DNA of 16,414 nucleotides from Bacillota bacterium. Lineage in GTDB: Bacteria; Bacillota; Clostridia; Lachnospirales; Lachnospiraceae. Under the pieces are notes generated by a model. It saw nothing but the letters and a program-made list of their open reading frames with translations, ran no database searches and was not told the origin of the DNA. Shown piece by piece: positions 1 to 7,002 of the stretch. A program made the translations under genes and the position numbers. Location: contig JAEWHR010000118.1 in the NCBI GenBank assembly GCA_023387655.1, forward strand, positions 1 through 16,414, given 5' to 3'. Numbering within the stretch: position 1 is the first letter of the stretch; every line of letters begins with the position of its first letter.

Positions 1-157
1 GCGCAATTACTGCAGAAAATAAAAATGCATATATCACCCATACTCCATATTGATTCAAGAGCATATTCTCTTGTTCCATAATATGATATAAAAAAACAGC
101 CCCTAATAAGAAAACCCTGATTAATACGAATTGATACCGAATGAAATTCTCGTTCAA
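1..157 (-). CDS. N-terminus of a membrane protein, possibly a sensor kinase (partial)
   Basis: An open frame starts at a TTG (155-157) and runs off the left edge of the window, giving 52 residues. The start is supported by an AAAGGGAG ribosome binding site 7 nt upstream (165-172) and by a near-consensus promoter at 204-232. The visible part has a short charged N-terminus (NENFIRYQF), a hydrophobic stretch (VLIRVFLLGAVFLYHI), a short polar turn (MEQENMLLNQYG) and the start of a second hydrophobic stretch (VWVIYAFLFSAVIA), so it looks like a membrane protein with paired helices. It lies downstream of an ABC-2 exporter operon on the same strand. In Firmicutes such exporters are often followed by a multi-helix histidine kinase and a LuxR-type regulator, so a sensor kinase is a reasonable guess. 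No catalytic part is in the window, so the function is inference only. Confidence 0.55.
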   Translation of the reverse strand, partial: MNENFIRYQFVLIRVFLLGAVFLYHIMEQENMLLNQYGVWVIYAFLFSAVIA

Positions 158-203
158 TTATACACTCCCTTTTTATTTGTATTTTTTTCCCTCTACAGTT
201 CTA

Positions 204-232
204 AGCATAATAAATTATGGTAATTCTGTCAA
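204..232 (-). promoter_or_regulatory. sigma-A promoter for the partial membrane protein gene
   Basis: On the minus strand a perfect TTGACA (-35, 227-232) is separated by 17 nt from TATGCT (-10, 204-209). The -10 lies about 46 nt upstream of the TTG start at 157. This suggests the gene at the left edge is transcribed on its own rather than only by read-through from the ABC exporter operon. Confidence 0.65.
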
Positions 233-471
233 ATATGGATTTGCATTCTAATGAATCCAATTTTTTAGGTTGCTAAACCAATATTATAGTATGGGATTTT
301 TTTACTTAAAGCTAAAGCTAGTTGGGGACACACCGGCATAGCGCTGGTTTTAATGTACCTAGATTAAATTAGAATAAGGAGCAAAGTATACTCTTCGCTC
401 CAATCCATTGAAATAATTCATAAACTATATTCCGTTATTAACTTGATAAAATTAACCTTGCTTCTATCTCT
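233..471. other. intergenic stretch between exporter operon and next gene
   Basis: About 240 nt with no supportable gene on either strand. It holds the probable terminator of the exporter operon (378-401), and a small hairpin at 332-348 (ACCGGC/GCTGGT with one G-U pair, followed by TTTT on the plus strand) that has no upstream plus-strand gene to terminate. Nothing else recognisable is seen. Confidence 0.5.
378..401 (-). terminator. probable rho-independent terminator of the ABC exporter operon
   Basis: GGAGCAAAG (378-386) and CTTCGCTCC (393-401) form a 9-bp stem with one mismatch around a 6-nt loop. On the minus strand the stem is followed by a moderately U-rich stretch (TTATTCTAATTTAAT). 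It lies about 70 nt past the stop codon of the last permease gene. The U tract is interrupted, so termination may be weak. Confidence 0.45.
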
Positions 472-1731
472 TTATTCCTTCTCATTCACCTTCAAGCCTA
501 GGACTCCAATGCTTGCTATTACAATACAAAATGCTAACATGATTAGTGAGAACATTACATAAACTCCAGAATCCCCTCCCATTATGCCTTCAAAAAAGCG
601 TATGCTCCAGGATTGTGGCATGAGATATGAAAATGTTTTTAACATCGAGGATGACTTCCCCAAAGGAAAGTAAAGGCCGGAAAGCACACTGGTAAATACC
701 CATACAAAAAATGCAACGTAGTTCACAGTTAAGACATTGTCAAATAGGGTTCCAAGTGTGATACTTAGCATCTGAAATGTAATTCCAATACCAATTGCTA
801 TCAGTACAAAGTCCAAATTACTGATTCCTATATCTGCTTTCACGAATGTATTTAACCCAAGAAGATAAATGCCAGTCTGTAGTATTGTTGTAGGTATTAT
901 TAAAATAATTTTAGCGAAACCATAGCTTGCAATATTTGTCCTTGTTAGGGAAATCCTCCTCAGCACCTGATACTCCTTCTCCTTAAGGAAAATACCTGTG
1001 ATAAAAACTCCGATTAATAAAGAAGATAATGACATAAAAGATATGGTATCTCCAAAGTTTTCTTTTTGACGCCTTTCCTTTGTCGTAATTGCTCTGCTGC
1101 CTTTGGTAGAGACTGTTTCCACCTTTTTCTCGATATCTCCTACCTTTTGATTTAATAAATCGTGATAGCTACGTATGCTAACTTCATTGTTATCTAGCTC
1201 AATTTGTGCCATCTTTACCATGTCCCCCATCAAACGATTGAGGTTTGCATACAAAAGTTGTAATCTTTCATCTTCATTACTTTTTAGGATTATAATCGCT
1301 TCTTTGTAGTCTCCATTTAAGATGCGTTCTTCAAAATTTTCAGGTAAGTACAGTTGTACGGCTAGATTACTTCGATTCGCAGTGGTAATTGCCTCTTCAT
1401 TTATCTTATCTAATGATTTATTCGTTACCTTTTCACGATAAATACTGTAACCTCCGGTATCTAAAAGTCCTTCTAACAAGTACTGAGAACTTTTAGATTG
1501 AGAGGCATCGTATACTTTTATGGAGAGTTGAAGTTCCACCATATTAAGCAATATTCTTTCCCCTTCTTCTACTTCTATGATGCTATCACCTTCAGAATCA
1601 ATAGGATACTCTATAGGAATTGCTATCCAAAACAACGTTAAGATAGGAAGGAAAAAAATACAACAAAGAAATCCCTTATTTCGAAATAATAACTTGGTAT
1701 TTGCTTTAAGCATTGTAAAAAAACCTATCAT
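472..1731 (-). CDS. ABC-2 type transporter permease (second permease)
   Basis: This 419-residue protein is a membrane subunit of an ATP-driven exporter. It has the usual architecture of the larger ABC-2 permeases (ABC2_membrane_3-like): one helix near the N-terminus (about 21-40), a long extracytoplasmic segment (about 45-225, charged and helical), then five hydrophobic segments (about 228-249, 272-294, 306-328, 336-356, 390-413). The ATG at 1731 overlaps the TGA of the preceding permease gene by 4 nt (ATGA), and a purine-rich site (AAGGGGGATAGGG) lies just upstream, so translation is probably coupled. It would pair with the other permease and the ATPase upstream to form the exporter. The substrate cannot be read from the sequence. 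Drugs, peptides or lipids are all possible for this family. Confidence 0.88.
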   Translation of the reverse strand: MIGFFTMLKANTKLLFRNKGFLCCIFFLPILTLFWIAIPIEYPIDSEGDSIIEVEEGERILLNMVELQLSIKVYDASQSKSSQYLLEGLLDTGGYSIYREKVTNKSLDKINEEAITTANRSNLAVQLYLPENFEERILNGDYKEAIIILKSNEDERLQLLYANLNRLMGDMVKMAQIELDNNEVSIRSYHDLLNQKVGDIEKKVETVSTKGSRAITTKERRQKENFGDTISFMSLSSLLIGVFITGIFLKEKEYQVLRRISLTRTNIASYGFAKIILIIPTTILQTGIYLLGLNTFVKADIGISNLDFVLIAIGIGITFQMLSITLGTLFDNVLTVNYVAFFVWVFTSVLSGLYFPLGKSSSMLKTFSYLMPQSWSIRFFEGIMGGDSGVYVMFSLIMLAFCIVIASIGVLGLKVNEKE

Positions 1732-2786
1732 ACCCTATCCCCCTTACAAAAGTGACTCAGTAAAATCGAAACCATGCTACCAATTACCGTAATAGCAGAC
1801 AAAATTACAACACACGGAAGAGCATATTCACTTGATCCCTTTGTGGAATATTCAACTAAGGTACGATTCAAATAATAGATGGGTGATATTGCCGCCATCG
1901 TATCACTTGTAGTTGTGAACATATACGTTTGAAAAGAGCCACCAAAGAATCCCCATGAAAATACAATAATAAAGCCGGAAACAATTGTTGCTGCTATATT
2001 CTGAAAAATCTGATATAGCATAACACTAAAAGCGCTGACAGCCATCGCTTGTAAAAATAGTATTCCAAAGCTTAGATGTAGCTTATCTCCCCAGTTGATA
2101 CCAAGCCCAACAGAAGTAATCATTATTGCTAAGCCCAACTGAATGCAAAGCACAATGACACATGGTATAAACTTTCCAAGATAAAAGGAGATAGTACTAG
2201 TAGATGACATTTTCATTCGACTTTTAATTCGCCCTTTTTGCTCACTGCTAATAACTGCTGATATGGATAAAACACCACACCACATCATGTATACTATCTC
2301 CACAATCCCATAATAGTTTTTTGCCTCCGGCATTGGATTCGTATCGAGATTCTTAACAGTATAAGGATCTTCTCGTAGCGGCTCTCCTTGTTTACATAAG
2401 GACATTATATTCTTAAGTATCATAGTTGCTGCCTTGGTATCCTCTGTTTGATAAATAATATATTCCTTTGGACCAAACTCAATATATAAATCTAAGGTTT
2501 GATCATTTAATTTTTCTAATCCAGCCTCCTTGGAATTTGGATAAAACTTAAGACTATTCTTAGATCCAACTGTTTGAATCGTTTCAAACATCGGGAGAAT
2601 ATAGCTATCTTCGGTTATCGAATAACCTACTTCGTATTCTTGTAAACTATAATTAACATTCAACATACTATCAAATGCATTTGATAACAAAGTAACCAAA
2701 AGTACTGGTATGAGTATCATCATTATAAATATTAATTTACCACGAAAGATTAGCTTCAAATTATTCTTAATGAGATAACGTACCAT
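1728..2786 (-). CDS. ABC-2 type transporter permease (first permease)
   Basis: This 352-residue integral membrane protein has one helix near the N-terminus (about 17-36), an extracytoplasmic region (about 37-158), and five further hydrophobic segments (about 160-181, 204-227, 238-259, 265-283, 323-344). This matches the ABC2_membrane_3 type of exporter permease. The start at 2786 is preceded by AGGAG about 9 nt upstream, lying inside the end of the ATPase gene, with a single nucleotide between the two reading frames. It overlaps the following permease by 4 nt. It is similar in layout but not obviously in sequence to that second permease, so the two probably form a heterodimeric channel served by the ATPase at 2788-3558. 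Substrate unknown. Confidence 0.88.
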   Translation of the reverse strand: MVRYLIKNNLKLIFRGKLIFIMMILIPVLLVTLLSNAFDSMLNVNYSLQEYEVGYSITEDSYILPMFETIQTVGSKNSLKFYPNSKEAGLEKLNDQTLDLYIEFGPKEYIIYQTEDTKAATMILKNIMSLCKQGEPLREDPYTVKNLDTNPMPEAKNYYGIVEIVYMMWCGVLSISAVISSEQKGRIKSRMKMSSTSTISFYLGKFIPCVIVLCIQLGLAIMITSVGLGINWGDKLHLSFGILFLQAMAVSAFSVMLYQIFQNIAATIVSGFIIVFSWGFFGGSFQTYMFTTTSDTMAAISPIYYLNRTLVEYSTKGSSEYALPCVVILSAITVIGSMVSILLSHFCKGDRV

Positions 2787-2787
2787 C

Positions 2788-3558
2788 TTACATTACTCCT
2801 TCCGCATAATCCCGAAGCTTCTTCCCCGTAAGTGTTAAGAAGATTTTCTCTAGGCTTATATCACTTTTTGGATTATCAGAAACTAACTGCACTAGCTCTT
2901 CTTTTGTACCACAAGCAATTATTTTTCCATTATCCATAATAGCAATTCGTGTACAAATTGCTTCGATCTCTTCCATATAATGACTTGTATAAAGTACTGT
3001 CACCCCTAATTGATTCAAATACTTTATCTTTTCTAATATAAAATTACGAGACTGGGGATCGATTCCCACCGTAGGTTCATCTAATATAAGTAGTTCAGGA
3101 TGGTGTCCCAGAGCACAAGCAATATTTAACCTTCTCTTCATACCTCCTGAAAAACTTTTCGGAAACCCTTTTTTATGCTCCAAGAGACCTACAAACTCAA
3201 GAGAATGATCTACTGCTTTTTTCAGTTCGTCACCTTTTATCCCATACAAAGACGCAAATAACTCTACATTCTCCCAAGCTCTTAAATTCTCATGAATCGC
3301 CAAATCTTGTGGCACATAACCAAGCCTTGATAACATCTTCTTTTTTTCTTTGATATTACTACCAAAAAGCTCAATTTGCCCAGCAGTAGGCTTCACTAAA
3401 GTACATATCATATTCATTGTTGTACTTTTCCCTGCACCATTTGGTCCAAGTAATCCAAAGATTTCACCTTTTTTTATTTCTAGATTTACAAAATCCACCG
3501 CTACTTTCGTATCGAATCGCTTTATCAAGCCATTTAGTTTTACTATAACTTCCTCCAT
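2788..3558 (-). CDS. ABC transporter ATP-binding protein
   Basis: Cytoplasmic nucleotide-binding subunit that powers the two downstream permeases. All core motifs are present in the 256-residue protein: Walker A GPNGAGKST (38-46), Q-loop Q84, signature SFSGG (135-139), Walker B LLILDE with catalytic E161, and switch H193 (TSHYMEE). The TVGIDPQSR segment is typical of the CcmA/DrrA-like exporter ATPases. The frame is open up to 3708, but the start at 3558 is preferred: a GGGGGGAGTG ribosome binding site precedes that ATG by about 8 nt, and the protein then begins directly with the fold (MEEVIVKLNGLIKRF). The extra 50 codons would encode an unrelated hydrophobic stretch across a palindromic promoter-like region. 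It is first of three tightly packed genes. Confidence 0.93.
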   Translation of the reverse strand: MEEVIVKLNGLIKRFDTKVAVDFVNLEIKKGEIFGLLGPNGAGKSTTMNMICTLVKPTAGQIELFGSNIKEKKKMLSRLGYVPQDLAIHENLRAWENVELFASLYGIKGDELKKAVDHSLEFVGLLEHKKGFPKSFSGGMKRRLNIACALGHHPELLILDEPTVGIDPQSRNFILEKIKYLNQLGVTVLYTSHYMEEIEAICTRIAIMDNGKIIACGTKEELVQLVSDNPKSDISLEKIFLTLTGKKLRDYAEGVM

Positions 3559-3600
3559 ACCAACACTCCCCCCTATTGAGAACGAATTAATAATCTTATA

Positions 3601-3625
3601 AAAATATTGTATCATCCAATATTTT
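3601..3625. promoter_or_regulatory. palindromic operator-like site upstream of the ABC exporter operon
   Basis: AAAATATTG (3601-3609) and CAATATTTT (3617-3625) are perfect 9-bp inverted arms around the 7-nt centre TATCATC. The site lies 43 nt upstream of the ATPase start, among AT-rich hexamers that could serve as a -10 (TACAAT and TATAAG on the minus strand). No convincing -35 was found. The position fits an operator for a regulator of the exporter, but which one is unknown. Confidence 0.4.
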
Positions 3626-3720
3626 CCTCTCATAGTGCCAAAAGAGAGAATTATGGATGTGAAAAAAGTAATGGTTATGCTATCATAAGCATTAAGGAAG
3701 AGATGCAAAATTCCAGCGTA

Positions 3721-3800
3721 ATAATTGGTAAATTCTAAACAATGGTAGTTAAATTCAGTGAGATAATAGGTAAATTAAAACGATGTAACTAAATTCAGAG
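3721..3800. repeat. diverged two-copy direct repeat
   Basis: Two neighbouring units, 3721-3762 and 3763-3800, share an order of short blocks: ATAAT(T/A)GGTAAATT, then AAAC(A/G)ATG, then TAAATTCAG. The second unit is slightly shorter. The blocks line up with small gaps, so the copies are old. They may be a decayed tandem duplication or the relic of a mobile element end. Nothing in the sequence decides between these. Confidence 0.4.
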
Positions 3801-3817
3801 CGGTTTTTATTAATAAA

Positions 3818-3877
3818 ATAAGACAAACTCTTATCATTCATAAAGCAAACTGCTTTTTTGATAATTGTTTGTCTTAT
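3818..3877 (-). terminator. long compound hairpin, probable terminator of the GntR/DUF5808 operon
   Basis: Three nested perfect stems make one extended hairpin: ATAAGACAAAC (3818-3828) with GTTTGTCTTAT (3867-3877), TTATCA (3831-3836) with TGATAA (3859-3864), and AAAGCA (3842-3847) with TGCTTT (3851-3856) around the loop AAC. On the minus strand it is followed by TTTTATTAAT, and on the plus strand by CTATTTTTAT, so it could work in both directions. It lies about 150 nt past the stop codon of the membrane protein gene at 4029. Confidence 0.65.
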
Positions 3878-3886
3878 CTATTTTTA

Positions 3887-4069
3887 TAACGTTCTCTCTA
3901 AATCTTTTTATACTTCTATTACTATAACATTCCTTTCATTCTTCCTATATTTCTTTATTGTAACGTTCTCTTTCATTCTTCATATACTTCTTTATTGTAA
4001 CGATTTCTTTAACTCTTCATATACCTCTTTATTGTAACGATTTCTTTAACTCTTCATATATCTCTATTG
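3887..4069. repeat. 37-bp tandem repeat array reaching into the 3' end of the DUF5808 gene
   Basis: Five consecutive units start with TAAC at 3887, 3925, 3961, 3998 and 4035. Unit lengths are 38, 36, 37, 37 and 35 bp. The units at 3998 and 4035 share their first 26 bases, and divergence increases with distance from the gene. The unit at 4035-4069 and the first bases of the next one encode the last residues of the membrane protein (IYEELKKSLQ) and its stop codon. The unit at 3998 encodes VYEELKKSLQ plus a stop again, but lies after the real stop. Confidence 0.8.
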
Positions 4070-5414
4070 TTTTCTCTGTCGTCTCATCACTAAAGATGTA
4101 AGTCTCTTCTTCCGTATATAGAACAAGAAATGCTTCCGTTTCAGGATTTAGACAAACTTCACAACTTCCATAACCTTTCACTGAGAAATCTCCTTTATAA
4201 AGGTTATCCATACCAGTACCAATGTTTTTTGATGCCCTTGGTAATGTGCTTAGATACTCCACTTCTTTGATTTCCTCCAAAGGTATTCTATACTCTTCTT
4301 TCAGATGAGATGCTATCACCTCTTGGTTATTAAGTTGTAGTGAAATTGGAGTAAATTCTTCAAAAAATATCCATATGCAAGACAAAGGAATCGATAATAA
4401 CGCAATTATCACTACTCCTGTTAAAACCTTTCCTGTCTTTGTTGCAAGATTACAAGTCGTTCCTATACCAACTCGTTTTGCTACAAGTGTATGTTTATCT
4501 CTCGGATTATAATAAAGCATTCCAAAAATCCAGTTATGATCCTCATCTACAATAACATCCATTGGTTGATCTATGCTGAGTTTTCGTTGTAATTTTCGAA
4601 CCTTAAATTCACTATAAACACTGATGATTACTATTACAACAGAATAAACCATAGTGGCGAACATAAAACTCATCGTTGATATCCTTTTGTTATCTAGGTA
4701 GAAATATGTGATAATTACATAAACCGTGTTACTTACCGCTATACTTAAAAAACAATCCTTCCATGCTTTTCGACGTATTCTTGTTATGGTTGTATTCCGT
4801 ACACTATCTTCACTAATTACTTCCCCCTTTTGCCGCCTTAATAAAAGGTCGATTAAGAAGAATAGAAGAGTGATCGATGCTATAATAACTAACAGTAAGA
4901 TGTTCCACTCAAAATATTGATCACGTTTCCATTTAATGAGTGCGTATCCTACCGGTAACAAACTAATCACGTTTAATAGAAGATACCAAATAGTTAATCT
5001 TCCAGATTTATTTATCTCTGCTGCTTTCATATCAACAACTACAGAATTATTGTAAGCAAAGCCCCACTCTCTATCTTTTTTTAATTTAGATAACTGCTGA
5101 TTATACTTTGCAAATGGATAGATACATAACATCACTACAATAAGCACCCAAAGCATCTGAATGGAAAATCCTATTGCAAAACTCTTAATAAAAAAAGGCA
5201 GGATTAAAACAGGAAGTAAGCATATCGTCCATATTCTTAACTCTCTTTTATAGTTTGCAATAATTTGTAATACGGTAGGATTATTTAACTGATCTGACGG
5301 AAGTGTTACCCCTAACACAATGTTTTTCTTAGGTTCCGCCTCATTTATCATAAGATAATAAACAATTGGTAGTATTGGTAACATTGAAATCACCATGATA
5401 ATATTAACAGCCAT
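4029..5414 (-). CDS. DUF1648/DUF5808-type multi-pass membrane protein
   Basis: A 461-residue membrane protein of unknown function, partner of the GntR regulator. The first 60 residues (SMLPILPIVYYL ... NIVLGVTLPSDQLNNPTV) resemble a DUF1648 start. Hydrophobic segments follow at about 62-80, 82-102, 140-160, 170-192, 220-240, 248-267 and 330-350. Residues about 292-325 (WIFGMLYYNPRDKHTLVAKRVGIG) match the DUF5808 pattern. After the last helix, residues about 360-455 look like a small soluble beta-rich domain of bacterial PH type. The frame is open to 5444, but the ATG at 5414 has GGAGGTG 9 nt upstream. It overlaps the end of the GntR gene by 11 nt, so both are one operon. A role in envelope stress or peptide resistance is possible by analogy with other GntR-linked membrane proteins, but not shown. 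Its last codons lie in the tandem repeat array. Confidence 0.82.
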   Translation of the reverse strand: MAVNIIMVISMLPILPIVYYLMINEAEPKKNIVLGVTLPSDQLNNPTVLQIIANYKRELRIWTICLLPVLILPFFIKSFAIGFSIQMLWVLIVVMLCIYPFAKYNQQLSKLKKDREWGFAYNNSVVVDMKAAEINKSGRLTIWYLLLNVISLLPVGYALIKWKRDQYFEWNILLLVIIASITLLFFLIDLLLRRQKGEVISEDSVRNTTITRIRRKAWKDCFLSIAVSNTVYVIITYFYLDNKRISTMSFMFATMVYSVVIVIISVYSEFKVRKLQRKLSIDQPMDVIVDEDHNWIFGMLYYNPRDKHTLVAKRVGIGTTCNLATKTGKVLTGVVIIALLSIPLSCIWIFFEEFTPISLQLNNQEVIASHLKEEYRIPLEEIKEVEYLSTLPRASKNIGTGMDNLYKGDFSVKGYGSCEVCLNPETEAFLVLYTEEETYIFSDETTEKTIEIYEELKKSLQ

Positions 5415-5787
5415 GACGAGACACCTCCTCATATAACAATTCACATTTTTTAAGTAACTCTTCCTTTTCTATCCCACATAACTTTATTTCAGAAATTACC
5501 AAACGTAAATCCTCTATCTGTTTTTCTCTCCATCCTAATGTATCGTTCTCTCTTACCTTAACCATAGCACCACTACGACGGTCTGCTGTGATATATCCCT
5601 CTTGCTTTAAGACTTGGTATGCCTTATTTACTGTCATCGTATTTACACCTGTTTCATTGGCAAGACAACGAATTGTTGGAAGCTTTTCTCCAGGTAATAG
5701 TTTTCCTTGTGAAATTCCAAGAACAATTTGGTTCCTAATCTGAAGATAAATCGGAACATCACTAGAAAAATCGAGTGCTAGTAACAT
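5404..5787 (-). CDS. GntR-family transcriptional regulator, YtrA type
   Basis: A 127-residue DNA-binding repressor. Residues about 10-76 form the winged helix-turn-helix typical of GntR proteins (PIYLQIRNQI, LPGEKLPTIRCLANETGVN, TVNKAYQVLKQEGYI). The C-terminal part is only about 50 residues and mostly helical. It lacks the large effector-binding domain of FadR or HutC types, so it belongs to the short YtrA subfamily, which usually represses its own operon with a transporter or membrane protein. The start has a near-perfect ribosome binding site (AGGAGGTGAT). Directly upstream, large palindromes cover the predicted -10 (5817-5873), which fits autorepression. The next gene overlaps its 3' end by 11 nt. 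Confidence 0.93.
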   Translation of the reverse strand: MLLALDFSSDVPIYLQIRNQIVLGISQGKLLPGEKLPTIRCLANETGVNTMTVNKAYQVLKQEGYITADRRSGAMVKVRENDTLGWREKQIEDLRLVISEIKLCGIEKEELLKKCELLYEEVSRHGC

Positions 5788-5809
5788 GAAATCACCTCCT
5801 AGTTCAACA

Positions 5810-6967
5810 CTATTTCAATACAATAGTTCGTATTGTATTATTTGTATTAAATATTATAATACAAATAATACAAATCACAAGTATTTTTCTAAAAAAGGCA
5901 AGAAAAAATAAGCCCTTTTTCGTCTTGCTCAGGACGTTTTGTCTTGCTTTTCGAACTTTTTCTAAAAACTCTAAGATACGATTACAATATTCCGTATCTT
6001 CTTCTACATTAATAAAATTAATATCATTCAAAATTAAATGTTCCGAAGAATCTCTTACCCAGTACTCCGCTTCTGGATAGGCTTCTTGAAATCGTTTGAT
6101 GTTCTGGATTAATACTTTAGAATCCTCTTTGCTAGAAATAAAAAGTACGGGGCGACCATTTGCATTCTTAATCTGTTCCACTGGTTTTAATGTCTCTACA
6201 GCATCTCTTCCAAACACGATAGACAAAGCAAACTTAATTAATGGCCGCTCTATTTTACAAAGAAACTCTGGCACTCCATATTTCCTCATCATATCAATCA
6301 TGGTATCTTCAATACTTGTATAGGCAGACATTGCAATCAATGCATCAATTTCAGGAATTTGACCAAATGCATTGATTGCAACTGCACCACCCATGGAAAC
6401 ACCTTGAAGTACAATTGGAACATCTTGATAACGCTCTTCTTTCATTATATATTCAACCACAGCCTTTACGTCATTTACCTCGGTATAACCAAGACCAATG
6501 ACATCACCTTCACTCTCTCCATGCCCTCTGGTTTCTAATAGAATGGAGGCATACCCCTTTTCCTTCATCCATCTTGCATGATCATAAAAATATGTGATGG
6601 AGGGTTGCCTGATGTCTGTCAAATAGATAATAACAGCTTTTGGATTATCAACCTCGATCTCTGATGTCCACAAGGAGTGCCCATCCTTTGTTCTAATAGG
6701 AAGCATTTTATCTTCTAATCCAAAATCGGGTGCCTGAAAAATATCTTGTAACGGGTAATCTAGAGTAGCTTCCCCATGATAAAGGATAGGTCCCCGTGTA
6801 ATGTAATATACTCCTATAAAAGGAGCAAATACAATTATTAATACAAGGGTAATCAGCACAAAAACACTACCGTGTAGGAGTTTCTTCTTCCACCCGATTG
6901 TCTCTATACCCTTATCTATTTTTCCCCTTGTTTTCCCCATTACTGTAACCTCATACCCTTCATACAT
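5810..6967 (-). CDS. membrane-anchored alpha/beta hydrolase
   Basis: A serine hydrolase of up to 385 residues. Residues about 31-57 form an N-terminal membrane anchor, and the alpha/beta hydrolase fold follows at about 85-338. The nucleophile elbow is GVSMGG with S191. Likely partners are D282 (SSKEDSK) and H310 (SSEHLIL), and an HGESEG turn follows strand 4. The layout is that of BAAT/DAP-like hydrolases with a signal anchor. The substrate is unknown, and an esterase or thioesterase acting outside the cell is possible. The ATG at 6940 (residue 10) has a GAGG site 8 nt upstream and is an alternative start. The tail after residue 340 is unusual: its sequence includes a terminator-like hairpin and the palindromic operator of the next operon, and it encodes a second hydrophobic stretch (about 352-373). 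The tail may be a late extension. Transcription comes from a strong promoter at 7003-7030. Confidence 0.85.
   Translation of the reverse strand: MYEGYEVTVMGKTRGKIDKGIETIGWKKKLLHGSVFVLITLVLIIVFAPFIGVYYITRGPILYHGEATLDYPLQDIFQAPDFGLEDKMLPIRTKDGHSLWTSEIEVDNPKAVIIYLTDIRQPSITYFYDHARWMKEKGYASILLETRGHGESEGDVIGLGYTEVNDVKAVVEYIMKEERYQDVPIVLQGVSMGGAVAINAFGQIPEIDALIAMSAYTSIEDTMIDMMRKYGVPEFLCKIERPLIKFALSIVFGRDAVETLKPVEQIKNANGRPVLFISSKEDSKVLIQNIKRFQEAYPEAEYWVRDSSEHLILNDINFINVEEDTEYCNRILEFLEKVRKARQNVLSKTKKGLFFLAFFRKILVICIICIIIFNTNNTIRTIVLK
5817..5839. promoter_or_regulatory. palindrome A upstream of the GntR gene
   Basis: AATACAATA (5817-5825) and TATTGTATT (5831-5839) are perfect 9-bp inverted arms around GTTCG. 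The site lies 30 nt upstream of the GntR start, in the leader just after the predicted transcription start. Its right arm overlaps the left arm of palindrome B. The same AATACAA core occurs in both, as expected for two binding sites of one dimeric repressor. Confidence 0.6.
5833..5873. promoter_or_regulatory. palindrome B, probable GntR operator over the -10 box
   Basis: TTGTATTATTTGTATTA (5833-5849) and TAATACAAATAATACAA (5857-5873) are perfect 17-bp inverted arms around a 7-nt centre. On the minus strand the -10 TATAAT (5853-5858) lies in the middle, with TTGTGA (5875-5880) as a weak -35 at 16 nt. A repressor bound here would block RNA polymerase. The region is at the same time the 3' coding end of the hydrolase gene. 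Confidence 0.65.
5853..5880 (-). promoter_or_regulatory. promoter of the GntR/DUF5808 operon
   Basis: Perfect -10 TATAAT at 5853-5858 on the minus strand, with TTGTGA (4 of 6) at 5875-5880 and a 16-nt spacer. It lies about 65 nt upstream of the GntR start and inside palindrome B, so it is likely repressed by the GntR protein. Confidence 0.55.
5891..5920 (-). terminator. terminator-like hairpin inside the hydrolase 3' end
   Basis: AAAAAAGGC (5891-5899) and GCCCTTTTT (5912-5920) form a 9-bp stem with one G-U pair around a 12-nt A-rich loop. On the minus strand the stem ends in GCCTTTTTT, the A-tract/GC/T-tract form of a bidirectional intrinsic terminator. It lies about 80 nt before the hydrolase stop codon, so it either acts inefficiently or marks where the gene used to end. 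Confidence 0.4.
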
Positions 6968-7002
6968 TATCTTATCTTCTGTGATAATGTGTTTTGAACA
7001 TT

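Larger units (their letters stand above)
3709..4028. other. intergenic stretch rich in repeats between GntR operon and exporter operon
   Basis: About 320 nt without a supportable gene. Reading from left, it holds a diverged direct repeat (3721-3800), a 60-nt compound hairpin (3818-3877) and most of a 37-bp tandem repeat array (3887-4069), each listed separately. No transposase remnant could be read in any frame. Confidence 0.6.

Noticed and set aside
1..157. Frameshift in the partial membrane gene at the left edge
   Set aside because: A first reading suggested a stop near 56, but a careful recount of the A-run at 90-96 keeps the frame open to the window edge.
3559..3708. N-terminal extension of the ABC ATPase by 50 residues
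   Set aside because: The extra residues are hydrophobic and unrelated to the fold, the DNA looks like a promoter region with a palindrome, and a good ribosome binding site precedes the ATG at 3558.
3887..4069. CRISPR array
   Set aside because: The 37-bp units are directly contiguous with no spacers between them and diverge gradually, and no cas gene is present.
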